A DNA stretch of 64,000 nt from positions 56,323 to 120,322 of the forward strand of contig VXIS01000129.1 in NCBI GenBank assembly GCA_008704415.1, read 5' to 3'. This stretch comes from Sphaerosporella brunnea. Lineage: Eukaryota > Ascomycota > Pezizomycetes > Pezizales > Pyronemataceae. The notes beneath the pieces were generated by a model that worked only from the letters and a program-made list of their open reading frames with translations, ran no database searches and was not told the DNA's origin. Position 1 is the first letter of the stretch; each line of letters starts with the position of its first letter. Positions 9,131-19,363 of the stretch are shown piece by piece. A program made the position numbers and the translations under genes.

Positions 9131-10339
9131 CGTTGAGTGTGCGGCTTCCAGCTGCTTCATACAAGGTATCTCCACGCAGGAACCAACGCAAGTTCTTTGA
9201 GCTTTAAGCATCATAAACACGTTTTTGTCCACTTTTTTTCTTGCACAAGGCGTGCATCACATCGTCCTCGCCGTCAGCAGGGCTTGGAGCCTCCGCCCTC
9301 TGGCCCTGTCCGTGATCGATGCCGGACCCACTGCTGCAGGGGACCGCCGAAATGCCCAATGTGTTGTACCGGGCTTGTTTGGTCAAGATGAGGCATGAGG
9401 ACGGGCGGTGAGAGTTTGATGGGGTGCGGGTGGTGGCCCGGGGGCGGTGGCGGTGGGGCGGTAATGTTGGATCGGGTTGTGATGGGGCTTGATGCGGTGA
9501 GATATCTAAGGCCTGGCACGTCCACAAACACAACTCTATGAAAAAGGTCGAATCCAGCTCGAGCCAGACGTATAGTGCAGGCAGATGTACGCCTCGTCGT
9601 CGCACGTCCCCGGTTGGTGAAGATGGATGAACAACCGTGATGAACGCAGTTATCCTCGCGTGCGAACTCTGAGCAGACACCACGTTTCTCGAACAAACAA
9701 GATGCGCTTTATAACTCTACCTGTTGCAGCCCCTCCGGTTTAACACCGGTGTACTCTGGTTAAGAGGTGACAACTACGGATTGTGAAAAGCTTGGACCAG
9801 GCTAATGGCACGGCCCCGCAGCCATGGCCAGCTGGCACTGCTACAACCTGCTGATATCCTGGGGCTAAACTCGGTCAGAGCACTGAGGTTCATTTTTCAT
9901 GACTTCGAACAAGAATTCCAGCTGCTCCCACTTCGTATACCCTCCAGCGGCGGCAACGTCAACACAATGGGCATGCTCAACAAAAGAAATGTTCAATTAC
10001 GTCAACGGAACGCCATCAGCACATCTCGGACCCAGAAACGCGGTCATCTCGGCGATGCCGAGTCTCTCGGCGGTAGTGAATCTGTCAGCGGTGGTGAATC
10101 TCTGGAGCGCTGGCACGCAGACTGCAGACATAACAGATGGCTAGTTGTACCGTGACAACTGCCGTCACATGCAGAAAATGTACCTCATGAAAAGAGGGGA
10201 GAGGTCGCCAAAGGGATGGAGCACGTTCTCCGTGAGAGAGGACTACGGCGGGAAGGTACGTACGCATCTGAGTCCACCCCACTGAGTCGGCCCTGCTGGT
10301 TTTCCCCTATGTCCACGCCGCGGAAAAGACCAGCGTCGA
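9131..10339. other. No recognised gene
   Basis: Overlapping frames on both strands at 9204-9696 (140-159 codons) look like shadows of one another. A 116-codon plus frame at 9805-10155 contains a short internal duplication (GGCGGTAGTGAATCTGTCAG / GCGGTGGTGAATCT) and leads into the mariner-like fragment, but shows no transposase motif. Confidence 0.2.
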
Positions 10340-10798
10340 TTGCTTTTTCCGCTCAGGACTCCGGCAACAGTGCTACATTGCATCACTTCCAACCAAAAGA
10401 CCGAGAGGAATAAAAAGCACGTGTGTACGGAAGGCCTGGAGGGTCGCACCTGTTGGGCAGCAGCTATTCTCTCCGCGAAGCCTGACTTTTCAGGTCAGCG
10501 CAGTTGGATCGAGGAGATTGTCGAGGATGCCGGACACCTAGTAATGGTTTACCCTAAGTTACCTAACTGGATCGAATAGTACTAGGGTGTATGTAAGGAC
10601 TATGCCCGCAAGAACTGCAAATACACTCTGCCCGGTCTTATGGAGGCGGCCACTGAAGCTCTGGAGTCTGTGAAGCCATCGTTTGTTTTCAAATACTGGC
10701 GACGAACTCAGCGTAGTATCCAGGCATATAAGGAAGGCGCCACCTTTGGAGACGAGCAGTACAGAGTGCGGTCTATACCAGTCACCGGTGGGTCTCAC
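10340..10798 (+). pseudogene. Tc1/mariner (IS630)-like transposase M1, part 1
   Basis: Reads EGLEGRTCWAAAILSAKPDF, then WIEEIVEDAGHLVMVYPKL, then after frame changes PNWIEYYWG and CKYTLPGLMEAATEALESVK, then FKYWRRTQRSIQAYKEGATF. This follows the C-terminal DDE half of fungal IS630/Tc1-like transposases ('...aGH...fyPKFHCELN.IEyyWG....R....yt...L......al..v....i.....r..R...AY..G'). The catalytic 'HCELN' is partly deleted to PKLPNWIE, so it is dead. The frame is cut at 10798 by hAT-B1 and resumes at 11713. Confidence 0.65.
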
Positions 10799-11704
10799 CA
10801 GTGTGCCTCACAGTCCAGTCCGACCAGTCCTGAGCGCGGACCGGACCTGGACCACATCATGAAGTCCAGTTCGAGCGGCTGCCCTGGACCAATCAGTCCT
10901 TGAAGGGGTAAGGACTGGACGGCCTGCAGGCGATCCAGTCGACTGGATACTTCTAGCGGGGTAATGTATTACATAGGTATTTTATATACAAAGCGCATCC
11001 TCAAAACCCATAAACCAAACTGTGTCCTCCGCACGCTCCAAAAGTCACTTATGATACAGAGCGCATTTAGCATGTCCTCAAGCTCTGCAATCTCAGCATG
11101 GCTCGCGCTAATGAACCCATCCCGGTGCCAACATTTCAGGCGCTCCAAGGCGTTGACAGCTTCGTCACTCAGCTGGCAACGACGGTCGTCGAGGGTGGTT
11201 TTTGAGCTGCTGAAGAGCCGTTCTTGCTGGGCCGACATGGCGAGTATTGACAGGAACTCGTGCGCCATGTTGGCGAGGTCTTTCCACTTAGGATCAGTTC
11301 AGTTCTTTTGCGCGCCCAGTATGCAATCACATCGGTGACCGCCTCCAGTCCAAGCGGTGGTTCTTCATGAAGAATCTGCAAGGCATGCCACCGGTCTGCC
11401 TGTCGTTGATGTTCGACGGCGGTTGTTTTGCAACAGCGGAAGATGGCAAAGATAGAGAAATTTTTTTCTCCGGGGCATGTTCGCCCCCCTTGACGCGCAC
11501 CGCTCACACATTCCGGTTCACGGCAAATTACATAAGTCTCGACTGCAGACCGAGCCCAGTCCACGGAAATTTGGACCAGGCCGTCCAGTCCGCTGGAAAT
11601 CCCGGACTGGGCCATCGCAGTCCACCAAAAAGAGTGGACTGGACTGGACGTTGGCCGACCGTCCAGGCCGACCGGCAGGCCGCCCCGGCCCGTGAGGAAC
11701 ACTG
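10799..11704. mobile_element. hAT-B1 inside mariner-like M1
   Basis: Exact 8-bp duplication GGTCTCAC at 10791-10798 and 11705-11712. Ends CAGTGTGCCTCACAG (left) and CAGTGTTCCTCACGG (right, reverse-complemented). Length 906 bp. Subterminal regions are rich in GTCCAGTC/GACTGGAC motifs, typical hAT subterminal repeats. It carries only the end of a transposase gene (minus strand), so it is an internally deleted, non-autonomous or decayed copy. Confidence 0.93.
11056..11400 (-). pseudogene. hAT-B transposase C-terminal dimerisation domain
   Basis: Read on the minus strand: LEAVTDVIAYWARKRTEL, then after a frameshift MAHEFLSILAMSAQQERLFS, SSKTTLDDRRCQLSDEAVNA, LERLKCWHRDGFISASHAEI and AELEDMLNAL. 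This is the canonical hAT C-terminal block (lsi.a.sa..Er.FSs....l..RR..L..e...a...lk.W), here with SILAMSAQQERLFSS. The downstream acidic helix ends at LNALCIIS. The rest of the protein is missing. This is the best preserved hAT-B coding segment in the window. Confidence 0.85.
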
Positions 11705-11712
11705 GGTCTCAC

Positions 11713-11810
11713 AGAGAGAGCCAGGCGCACATGGGCAATACATTGATTATGGGAGTCACGGTCCACCGAGCCCCAGCGTTCGCTCTGAATTTTTGTCCAC
11801 ACCACTTCGT
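11713..11810 (+). pseudogene. Mariner-like M1, part 2 after hAT-B1
   Basis: If hAT-B1 and one copy of its target duplication are disregarded, the frame that ended ...PVTGGSH continues as REPGAHGQYIDYGSH. This is the terminal segment after the '...YrsHRRv' motif of this transposase type. It confirms the insertion point in coding sequence. Confidence 0.5.
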
Positions 11811-12838
11811 ACTCTTTAACCGCTATCTACAGCGAGTCCGCTGCTTACTTTCCGACGAATATACACGTGCGACCACTAGGTATATATCTGCCTGCCCCGT
11901 ACCATCTTTCGAGTTGGCTTAAGCTCAGAATCCATCCGCATCAAGCCGGCTCGGCTCGTGTCCATCACTACACTGACTCGATCTTGTTTCGTCCCTTCAA
12001 AAAATGGCCTGCACTTACGGCGTGTTGCAGTGGATTGATAGACAGATTCCTAGTATCTGGTAAACATATTTTATTCGCTAATCAGAATGCATCGTGCCTC
12101 CTCACACAGCGCGTGCGCAATTGGAACAAGTTACATACGATACCGTGCTGCGCTTCCCAGCCTAGGGACCCCATGCGTCGCGGGGATCACGGGTCCAGGC
12201 ATCCCGTCGCCTACAACCATATAGTCGCCCCGTGGTTACGGCAACCCAGAATATTAGGACTTCATTGGCCTGGCATCTCACGTTTTGTACTAAGTGCAGT
12301 CTCCAGCCTCCCGTCAGACTGTCGCGTTTGTATGGTAGCCTCGGTCTTCAATTCGGTGTACGGAAAGCCAATGCCAGATCCAAGCTGCACTAAAACATCA
12401 TTTGCGATGCTCCCTCGGAGTGACCTCTTATATATCGTATCATCATCGTCATCAAAGTCAGTTTGAACGGCTAACACGGCTCTGAAGTGCTGCTAACGAT
12501 ACTTTGGAAGCTTCGGGGGGTTCCTAAGGGTTATTTACTGACAGCGATAAGTCCAAACAGCTCGACATACAAGCCTCGAACAGATCCCATGGAAGCCTGG
12601 CCCTTGGTAAAGCCTATTCTACTGGAGCCTGTTGCCTCACAAGCCGGGATTTACCTGGAGCCTTTTGTTATATCTAGCTGAGTAGGGAAAGACATCCCGT
12701 CGGCGCAGCGAACATAAAAAGTGGGGGCCCTGGGCTGGATGTTGGAGAACACTCTGTGGAATTCGGCGGCCAGTCAGAGCGAGGGCCTGGCGGAGCGAGG
12801 GCAGCGTTTAGGCCGGTCACAGCACAGGTCACTGCCAG
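11811..12838. other. No recognised gene
   Basis: Opposed open frames overlap here: plus 11867-12466 (199 codons, Ser-rich end) and minus 12262-12477 (71 codons, MLAVQTDFDDDDDTIYKRSL at its start). The Ser run in the plus frame is simply the antisense of the Asp run in the minus frame. Neither matches a known family. Confidence 0.2.
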
Positions 12839-13015
12839 TCACACTACCCGGGACGCAGCGAAGACGGCGATAGTCCCCATGGTGTTGGCGATGGCGGTCA
12901 TGATGATCTCCAGGAGTGTCCGGACAAAGGCGAAGCCGAGGGCTTGATCGCAGAGAACCAAGCTGAGGCAGAAGGCCTTGTATCCGGATCCCATCTGTGA
13001 GATATATATGGCACA
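12839..13015 (-). other. Hydrophobic minus-strand reading frame
   Basis: The minus frame reads MGSGYKAFCLSLVLCDQALG followed by FAFVRTLLEIIMTAIANTMG and TIAVFAASRVV*. The pattern would give one or two membrane segments if expressed. It follows the 3' end of mariner-like M2 on the same strand. I do not recognise it. Confidence 0.25.
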
Positions 13016-13179
13016 GACGGTTAGAAACCTGCAGCCTAGTCGAAATTTCTCTGGCCTAACCAGCGTGCGCACGGCGCAGAAAGTGGTCGAAGGGGTGTCA
13101 GAAGCGTGTGAAGTGGCGGGGGCCCGGAGCAATAAAAACGCGAGGTGGTGGGGACGCTGAATGATTATAATTCTACAAT

Positions 13180-13584
13180 GCAGTTGCATCCCGCGCGGCC
13201 GCCGCAATCACCACGGCTGCCTCAACCAAGGGCCACCGGACCAAGGCCCGCGTCAGTTGGCTGCCGCAACCAAGGTCCGCATCAGGCGGCCTTTGTGAAA
13301 CTTGCCGATGACTCTTGTACACCCGTTCCTTACACTGCTTATCCAGCTCGGGTTTGACAGATCCGAACGCTTCTCGAAGAACCTCGCGGAGTCCGGAGAG
13401 ATTTTAATGTGAATTTTAGGTGCACGATGCGGGAGCGTGGAATACCAGGCAGAGTATTTGTGTAATACTTGCGGGAATGATGGTTGCCTGCGCCCCAGTC
13501 ATATTCTATCTAGTTCATCTCACAATCGTATCTTGGACAGAACATAAACAGATGGCTGGCATCATCTACCCCTTCTTCGATCCA
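13180..13584 (-). pseudogene. Tc1/mariner-like transposase M2, downstream part
   Basis: Minus-strand frames give IEEGVDDASHLFMFCPRYDC, then CEMN-stop-IEYDWGAG, matching the 'CELNxIEyyWG' catalytic block, then a TNTLPGIP segment matching YTLPGLM of M1, and VYKSHRQVSQRPPDA, the terminal 'YksHRrV' motif. Stops and frameshifts are present. The upstream part lies beyond hAT-B2 at 14311-14490. Confidence 0.65.
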
Positions 13585-14310
13585 TAGCGTTCTTCACAGT
13601 CCGGGCCGGCCCTGGACAACATCATGCAGTCCAGTCCGAGAGATTGGCCGGGACCAGCAGTCCTTTTGGGGTGTATGGACTGGCCCGCTTGCAGCGATCC
13701 AGTCGACTGGACGCTTCCAGCGGGTTAATATATGACATAAGGTTTTACATACCAACCGCCTCCGTTAAAGTATCATCCGCGGGCTCCATATCACCTGTAT
13801 GCCTCACGGTCAGGCTATTCCATTGAGGTGCTGGACGCAGAGTGCATTCGGCATCTTCCCAAGCTCTGTAATCTCAGCATGGCTTGCGCTGATGAGCTCA
13901 TCGAGCTGCCCATGGGTTCAATCTGGCACGTAGTGAGTCACCTACAGTTTGACGACACTTAGAATTTTATTCACGTCTCAGGGCCCAGTGGGGAGAGACC
14001 CGTGTTGATGACGTTCGGAGGTGCCGGAAGTTTGCAGTGAAAAGTTGCAGCGGCGGTTATGGAGCAGTCAAGGCGGCAACGACAGAGATTTTTTGTTCTT
14101 CGGCACATGTTGGCGCCACCATGATGCGCACCGCTCGCAGGTTCAGGCCCATTGCATATAGATTTCACATAAGTAAGGACTGCATGCTGTTCCAGTCCTC
14201 CGAACTCATGGACCAGTTTTTCCACTCCTGGATCAATCGCGGACTGGACCGATTCCGTGCTCTACAGTTGACTGCACTATGGCGGACGCACCGGCTCGCG
14301 AGGAACACTG
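13585..14310. mobile_element. hAT-B2 inside mariner-like M2
   Basis: The 8-bp duplication is TCGATCCA (13577-13584) and TCGATCCG (14311-14318). Ends TAGCGTTCTTCACAG (left) and CAGTGTTCCTCGCGA (right, reverse-complemented). Length 726 bp, collinear with hAT-B1. On the minus strand it keeps SASHAEITELGKMPNALC, the tail of the hAT-B transposase. Confidence 0.9.
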
Positions 14311-14490
14311 TCGATCCGGCTTTGCAGTCCTTTAAAATCTGGCTGCGCAGATAGAATACCGTTGCACAGCAGTTCCTGCCCTTCACCCCATCAGCACATT
14401 CGGGGTTCTTAATTCGCTGCGTTTTGTGGCTGTGGTTTGGATTGGGGACACTGCACTGTGGCAGCAGGTCTTGGCCAGACCTGCTCAAAC
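14311..14490 (-). pseudogene. Tc1/mariner-like transposase M2, upstream part
   Basis: The minus strand reads ADGVKGRNCCATVFYLRSQI, aligning with EGLEGRTCWAAAILSAKPDF of M1. The same frame reaches the hAT-B2 border in the codons for KAGS, with the PDFKGLQSRIEE reading just across the junction. Confidence 0.6.
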
Positions 14491-15338
14491 TCGCGTTGTT
14501 GCTCTCCTGCGAAGGACCACTAGAGCGACGTCTCTAGTGTCATGTGCGCAACCTCTCATCTACCGGCGCATGAATCATAGATTGTGTGGCAGTTCGAGCC
14601 AAAGCTCGAGCCATCCTCACGGCTGGGCTCAGCTTGGCCTGTGTCTATCACGAGACCTATTACTCGACACAGGGCTCAGTTCAATCTATTGATCGTGATT
14701 GACTCGGTATCCATCCGCGCGAGGGCGATCTTGAAATGACGAAACTGCCGTCGGAGTTGCGATCAGCGTGCCTCACGGGCCGAGGAGGTCTTCCATAGTC
14801 CAGTCAACTGCGCGCTCGAGAGAGCACGGAAGCGATCCAGTCTGCGATTCATCCAGCACTGGAAAACTCGGTCGTTACATATGTAGTCTCTATATGCGGT
14901 GAACCTCAATGTGCCAGTGGTGCGTGTCACGGTGGTGCCAAAATGCGCCGAAGAAAAGGAAAATTCCATCTTTGCCCCCGTTACTGCAGCTTAACTGGCG
15001 GTGGAAATTGCGCTCTGTCTATTCATTCTGGCTGCCACTCCATCGACAATCCTAACATCGTGATCCTTCCGCTATTGCCACCCAAAACAACCGTCCCAAA
15101 CCACTAAACAAACTCCCAACGCCCTCGACGCGCCTAGAAAACGCTTCAGCGAGCTTGGGAAACTACCTATTGAGGATCTGCTGAGCCCCGAGAATCTGCG
15201 CTTGATCCCCAACCAGCTCCAGTCCAGGATGAATTGTCGTTTAATCACTGGCAAAGAAACCGGCGGGCTCAACAACGTGCAGACCGGTGGGATGCCTTGG
15301 GGATTGTCGAATAACAAGCACCGCTTGAATCAGGGGAG

Positions 15339-16640
15339 GTCGCAGATGTCATTGCATACTGGGCGTGCAAAGGAGCTCAGGCTGGGTGGAAAGTCTTCAA
15401 GACTGGCGCTAGAATTTCTGTCAATACCCGCCAGGTCCGCCAAACCAGGGTGGGACTTCAGTAGCGCAAACCTCTCACCAGGGGGGTCAATAGTCCCGCC
15501 GGCCGGCAGGTCAAACGGGTGCCCACGGAGTGGGTCAGGTCGGGCCGGTGATGTGGCAAGCACGACAGGTTCAGGCCGGCATAAGAAAAGCCTGGATATC
15601 TGATAGGTGCCGGCCGGTGCCAGGTATCCTGAATTAAGGTCGGGTCGGTCATTGTGCCGTACGCGGGGCCACTAAAAGCGCTAATCGTTCGGTGCTGGTT
15701 CCGCCGCAGCTAAAGCGTCGATCGCAATCAAAAGACTGGTCGATCACCGACAGAATCCGGGCACGTTTAACCCAAAAACTACAGCTCGGAGGCGAGGCGG
15801 AATATAACGGAGCGGAACTGTTGACGTTTGGCTCACAAATCACGCCCTTTGAGCCAAAAACAGCAGCTCGGGGTACGGCGGCGCGGAAATGGTGACGATT
15901 TACTCACAAATCTCGCAGGTTCGACGCACTTTCACCCAGAAAATACCGGTCGGACGAGAGGCGGATGAATATGGCCGAAGTTATACACACCACAACCAGC
16001 TTGCCGGCAGGGTGCGGAAATTTGCTCGCGCTCATCGCCCGCGATTCGCGTGGTCCTTCCGCGCGAGTCTACACGGTAATCCCATGTTCTTGCGCGCTAT
16101 AAGGTGTGCGGTCCTTCCGCCGTTCGTTCACTGTTCAAATTCCACCTTCAACCACCCCTACAACGGTACGTCCACAAATTCATCAGGTTGCGCGTAGGCT
16201 GGGTGACCTGGAACAGCGGGCAGTGGAGATGGAGGGTTGGCTGCAGGTCCTTCAGGTTGTTGAATCTGTATCTCGCGTTCATGTTTCTTCCACTGATGCA
16301 TGTGTAAGCAAAAAACTGCAGATACGTGGCGGGCGCGACGGCCGCCGGGTACTTCTGGGCCTGGCGGGTGCCCATACGCGCCTAGGTCTCGGTCCAAAAA
16401 TCCTGGTCCAAACCGGCCGTGAATTCAGAAGCCCGTGTCAATCAGTGCGGTTTAGGCCGCGCTCAAAGCCGGACTGGCTAGGCTTTTAACGGCCCTGCCT
16501 CTCACTCAACGACCGTCGTCCACAACTCAGTAACCAAGCGGCCAACCCCTTAGAGTATCTGAAACGTTGGCAGGCGAAGGCTCATCAGCGTGTGCCATGC
16601 GGAGAAAACAGAGCTTGAGGATCTGGTAAATGCCCCCTTT
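15339..16640 (+). pseudogene. hAT-B transposase C-terminus interrupted by hAT-D2
   Basis: Before the insert: DVIAYWACKGAQAGWKVFKT, a frameshift, then LALEFLSIPARSAKPGWDFS and SANLS at 15478. After the insert (16498 on): LNDRRPQLSNQAANPLEYLK then RWQAKAHQ. Joined across one copy of the duplication this is the hAT dimerisation signature, with the FSSANL/LNDRR junction exactly at the target site. Two frameshifts and loss of the 'Er' pair make it inactive. Confidence 0.8.
15479..16497. mobile_element. hAT-D2 nested in hAT-B3
   Basis: Exact 8-bp duplication CCTCTCAC at 15471-15478 and 16498-16505. Ends CAGGGGGGTCAATAGTCCCG and, reverse-complemented, CAGGGCCGTTAAAAGCCTAG. Length 1019 bp. It is inverted relative to hAT-D1 and keeps about 370 bp of internal sequence (about 15750-16140) that hAT-D1 lacks. 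The plus strand has HQVARRLGDLEQRAVEMEGW near 16190, matching the transposase end in hAT-D1 and D3. Confidence 0.93.
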
Positions 16641-16988
16641 ATCCAGCGACTTGAAGGTGGCACGGTGGAATAGCCTGAGGGTGAGCCATAATGGGGTGTT
16701 GAAGCGAGAGGGAGATACATTAACTTTGTGGCCGGAATTTGGTATCTGGGTTTTGAGGGCGCGGGCAGTTTGGATATAAAATCGTTATGCAATTCAGTCG
16801 TCCGCAGGAAGTACCTGATCGATTAGATTGCCTGTAAGCGTTCCCACCCATACCTCCCCCTACCCAAAGGACCGCTCATCACGGGTATGCTCTCGGATGG
16901 GACTGTATGATGTGGTCCAGGCACTGGACTGGACTATGAGGCGCAGAGGTCGGGATCGTAGTCAATACTGTATCCTGTGCATATGATG

Positions 16989-17445
16989 CAGTGATCGCAG
17001 TAGCCAGCCGAAACAGCCGGACGGGCTAGGCCGCCTTGTTTCAGCAGCCAGCCCGGAGTGCTTTTAGCATCAGCCCAAACGGCCCAGCCTGCTGTCGGGC
17101 CAGCGTGGCTGCCAGGGCTTTGAGTGATATCCGGTGAATACCGGCCACTGTGAGTGGCGGGGTTCACTCGGCGCTGATAAACTTATCCGGATCTGTGATG
17201 TTCTACCAAACTTCTATGTAGTGATCTCCTCCTAGTTATCATTTTACACGGCGAACATCTTTATGTACTTTTCATTTTATAGCAGTAGTTTGAATCACGG
17301 TGGTCGTATTTGCCATCACTGTGATCTGCAGCCCCCAAATAGCCGGACCGGCTTTTTGCACAGCGCAAACAGCCAGCGGTGCTGTTCGATCAGCCCAGAC
17401 CCGCCCAACAGAGCCGGCCGGGCGGGCTGGCTGTTGAGAACGTTG
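16989..17445. mobile_element. hAT-C2 MITE
   Basis: Flanks ATATGATG (16981-16988) and ATATGATC (17446-17453), 7 of 8 identical. Ends CAGTGATCGCAGTAGCCAGCC-like on the left and CAACGTTCTCAACAGCCAGC (right, reverse-complemented), both drifted from one consensus. Length 457 bp, no coding capacity. Subterminal AGCCCGxCGGGC motifs match hAT-C3 at 60703; its middle matches hAT-C1. It sits 41 bp from the end of hAT-B3. Confidence 0.82.
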
Positions 17446-17453
17446 ATATGATC

Positions 17454-18082
17454 GAACGCAGTTGCGGTAATGATAGGCTCTGCATCTCGGATTTGAAAAG
17501 GAAAGCATAGACGGACCGCCGGAAGGCCTCGACTAAATGAGTCGCGGCATGTGCTGTAGAAAAGGACATGTTGTCCGTCGCAAAGGATTTGTGTCCACAA
17601 GAAGCGCGATCATCTGCCTGTATCGTTCCAGCCAGTGCAATTCAATATGATCCCATAACTGCTTTTTATCCTGGTCGCTGTCTGTATTACCCACGCGTGT
17701 CAGATCCACGATTTGGCACGACCTCCGATTCGGACTCCCCACTCTCACGTGGTTGTACCGTCAACACCTATATCCCCCGAGTTGAATGGTGTCAAGGCAG
17801 CCTGTTCGTGTGCTCTGCGAATGGTTCTCACTGGCATCGTAACACAGTGTTGAATACTATCATACAGGGTGCCCGCAGATACCAAGTCATTCCCTATCGC
17901 AAGATTGCAACCACACCGATGTTGGGTGTGAGTGAAATTGTCCTTTTGTAGACCTAATGGAAAATCAAGATTCGCATCGGTGCGGTCAATAACAAGCCCA
18001 AAAAGCCGAAGCCTGCATCACAGCCAGTTCAGTCCGATTGTACAGGTTTTGGTAAACGTATCCTATAGATTACACCGCTTGA
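17454..18082. other. Unassigned; one 127-codon plus frame
   Basis: A plus frame at 17568-17951 (contains GSLFVCSANGSHWHRNTVLN and ends GVSEIVLL*) and a minus frame at 17533-17748 (contains HIELHWLERYRQMIALLVD) overlap. Neither is recognised. The minus one has the more protein-like composition. Confidence 0.2.
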
Positions 18083-18457
18083 GAGAGGCATAAAACTTTG
18101 AATGATGCGCCGGCGCTGGCGGCCACACGTTTTTCAACGCTGTGCCTTCGGAGAGCGCATTTTCCACCAGAAACCTCATTCAGGATATGGATAAAAAGAG
18201 GAATATCTAGCCTCACACTAGAGCGACTCGACAAGCTATTCCACATCCACGTAAACCTACGCGTTCTGGAACGCTCCTTCCGCCACTCAGGTGCACACAG
18301 CTGGGACCCGCTGGAAGAAAAACAATTGATCGACATCGAAGAACAGCTGGTGGAACTGGAACACGCATTTGTGTCGATGGCAGTGGACTCGATTGAGGGA
18401 GGGGGCGGCTCCGAGAGCCCGGATGTTGAGAAAAGGCGAAAAAATCGTAACTCATGA
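18083..18457 (+). CDS. Unidentified 119-125 residue protein or terminal exon
   Basis: Open from 18083 to the stop at 18455-18457. There is no ATG near the start of the frame, so it is either a 3' exon or a pseudogene. The protein is credible: a helical core (WIKRGISSLTLERLDKLFHI, then DPLEEKQLIDIEEQLVELEH), a Gly/Ser linker (EGGGGSESP) and a basic end (VEKRRKNRNS). The KQLIDIEEQLVELEHAFV segment has heptad-like spacing. No family recognised. Low-GC bases before it could hide a 3' splice site. Confidence 0.4.
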   Translation, partial: ERHKTLNDAPALAATRFSTLCLRRAHFPPETSFRIWIKRGISSLTLERLDKLFHIHVNLRVLERSFRHSGAHSWDPLEEKQLIDIEEQLVELEHAFVSMAVDSIEGGGGSESPDVEKRRKNRNS

Positions 18458-18969
18458 GCCGTCGGTCAGGCGCGGCCTACTCTTCGTTTTTCCACTATAG
18501 TTGTGCCTGAAGTTTCATAAACAGTAGTTATTGACCATGTTATACGCGAGTGGTTGATACTCAAGCAGGCTGCGCACTGACAACACTGATTGCTATGCCG
18601 ACGTTGCTGATCGAGAGATTGTAAGTAACGGCCAACGTCTGTACTACATACCACCAAAAAACCTGCGTCAGCATATCACCAACTTTTCGGTTTGTCCAGG
18701 AGCGCGGAACCCCGAGGGACTATCCATCCTACTATCCATCCAAGACATTCACCCGCGGCCAAGCGCAGTGCTAATAAGGGGCACGAGGCGCTTGTTTTGT
18801 TTAACCGGGTGCGGTTGAACGGCCGGCGCGCATATTTTCGCCTGCCGAGACCTCGCGATCTTTACTACTAGGTATTGCTGTTGCCCGACGAGACCCGGCC
18901 AGGTCTATTCCTTCTACTCCTACACTACAATTACATCGGCTGCGTGTCCAATTCATAATGCCACAACAG
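18458..18969. other. Nothing recognised
   Basis: Short frames only; no TE ends, promoter or RNA gene seen. Confidence 0.3.
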
Positions 18970-19361
18970 CTAAGTCGATAGTTCAGTGTCAGGCTCCTCC
19001 TCCTCTTGCACCTGTAATCGACCGGTATACTTCTGAGCCCACTCCCGGTGCTGGGTATCTAAACTACACAGATCGAGGGGAAACTGTTGAGACTCCCCAG
19101 CCCGGGGTTGTACGCCCTCGTCAATGTCCCTCAAATACGGTTCTTGCCAGTAACCCATATCTTGAGTCTCACCCTGGACCCCAACTTCGCCGGTAAGATC
19201 AAACGCCGGTACTTTTTATTGCCACTGTCTTTTTTCGCCGCGGGGCGCACGGTCTCTGGCTCCGTGCCGGTCAGATCAAACCCAGATACCTTGTCGTTTT
19301 GTGGCTTTTTGTCGAGCGTGGTGCGCACTGCCACTGGCCGACAGCCCGTAAGATCAAGCAC
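18970..19361 (-). pseudogene. Probable C-terminal part of the Mutator-like frame, with repeats
   Basis: Minus frames continue below 19364 with LDLTGCRPVAVRTTLDKKPQ, then FDLTGTEPETVRPAAKKDSG, then LILPAKLGSRVRLKIW, three units with the same layout. They are followed by a second minus frame (18970-19158) ending in an acidic tail EEEEPDTELST*. That the two belong to the same gene as 19364-20253 is inference from strand and adjacency. Confidence 0.35.
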
Positions 19362-19362
19362 C
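19190..19362. repeat. About 80-bp tandem repeat in coding-like sequence
   Basis: GGTAAGATCAAACGCCGGTA and GGTCAGATCAAACCCAGATA start two units, and a partial third starts CGTAAGATCAAG. Each encodes a 'LTG...VR..' unit on the minus strand. The frame is kept through the units, which suggests expansion while the sequence was coding. Confidence 0.6.
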
Positions 19363-19363
19363 T

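Larger units (their letters stand above)
14764..16948. mobile_element. hAT-B3, split by hAT-D2
   Basis: Left end CAGCGTGCCTCACGGGCC, right end (reverse-complemented) about CTCTGCGCCTCATAGTCCAG, both drifted from the CAGTGTGCCTCACAGTCCAG consensus of hAT-B1. Flanks GTTGCGAT (14756-14763) and GTCGGGAT (16949-16956) agree at 6 of 8 positions. Without the nested 1019-bp hAT-D2 it is about 1.16 kb. It keeps more 5' internal sequence than the other hAT-B copies. Confidence 0.75.

Noticed and set aside
11867..12466. 199-codon plus frame
   Set aside because: Its Ser run is the antisense of an Asp run, no motif is present, and no promoter was seen.
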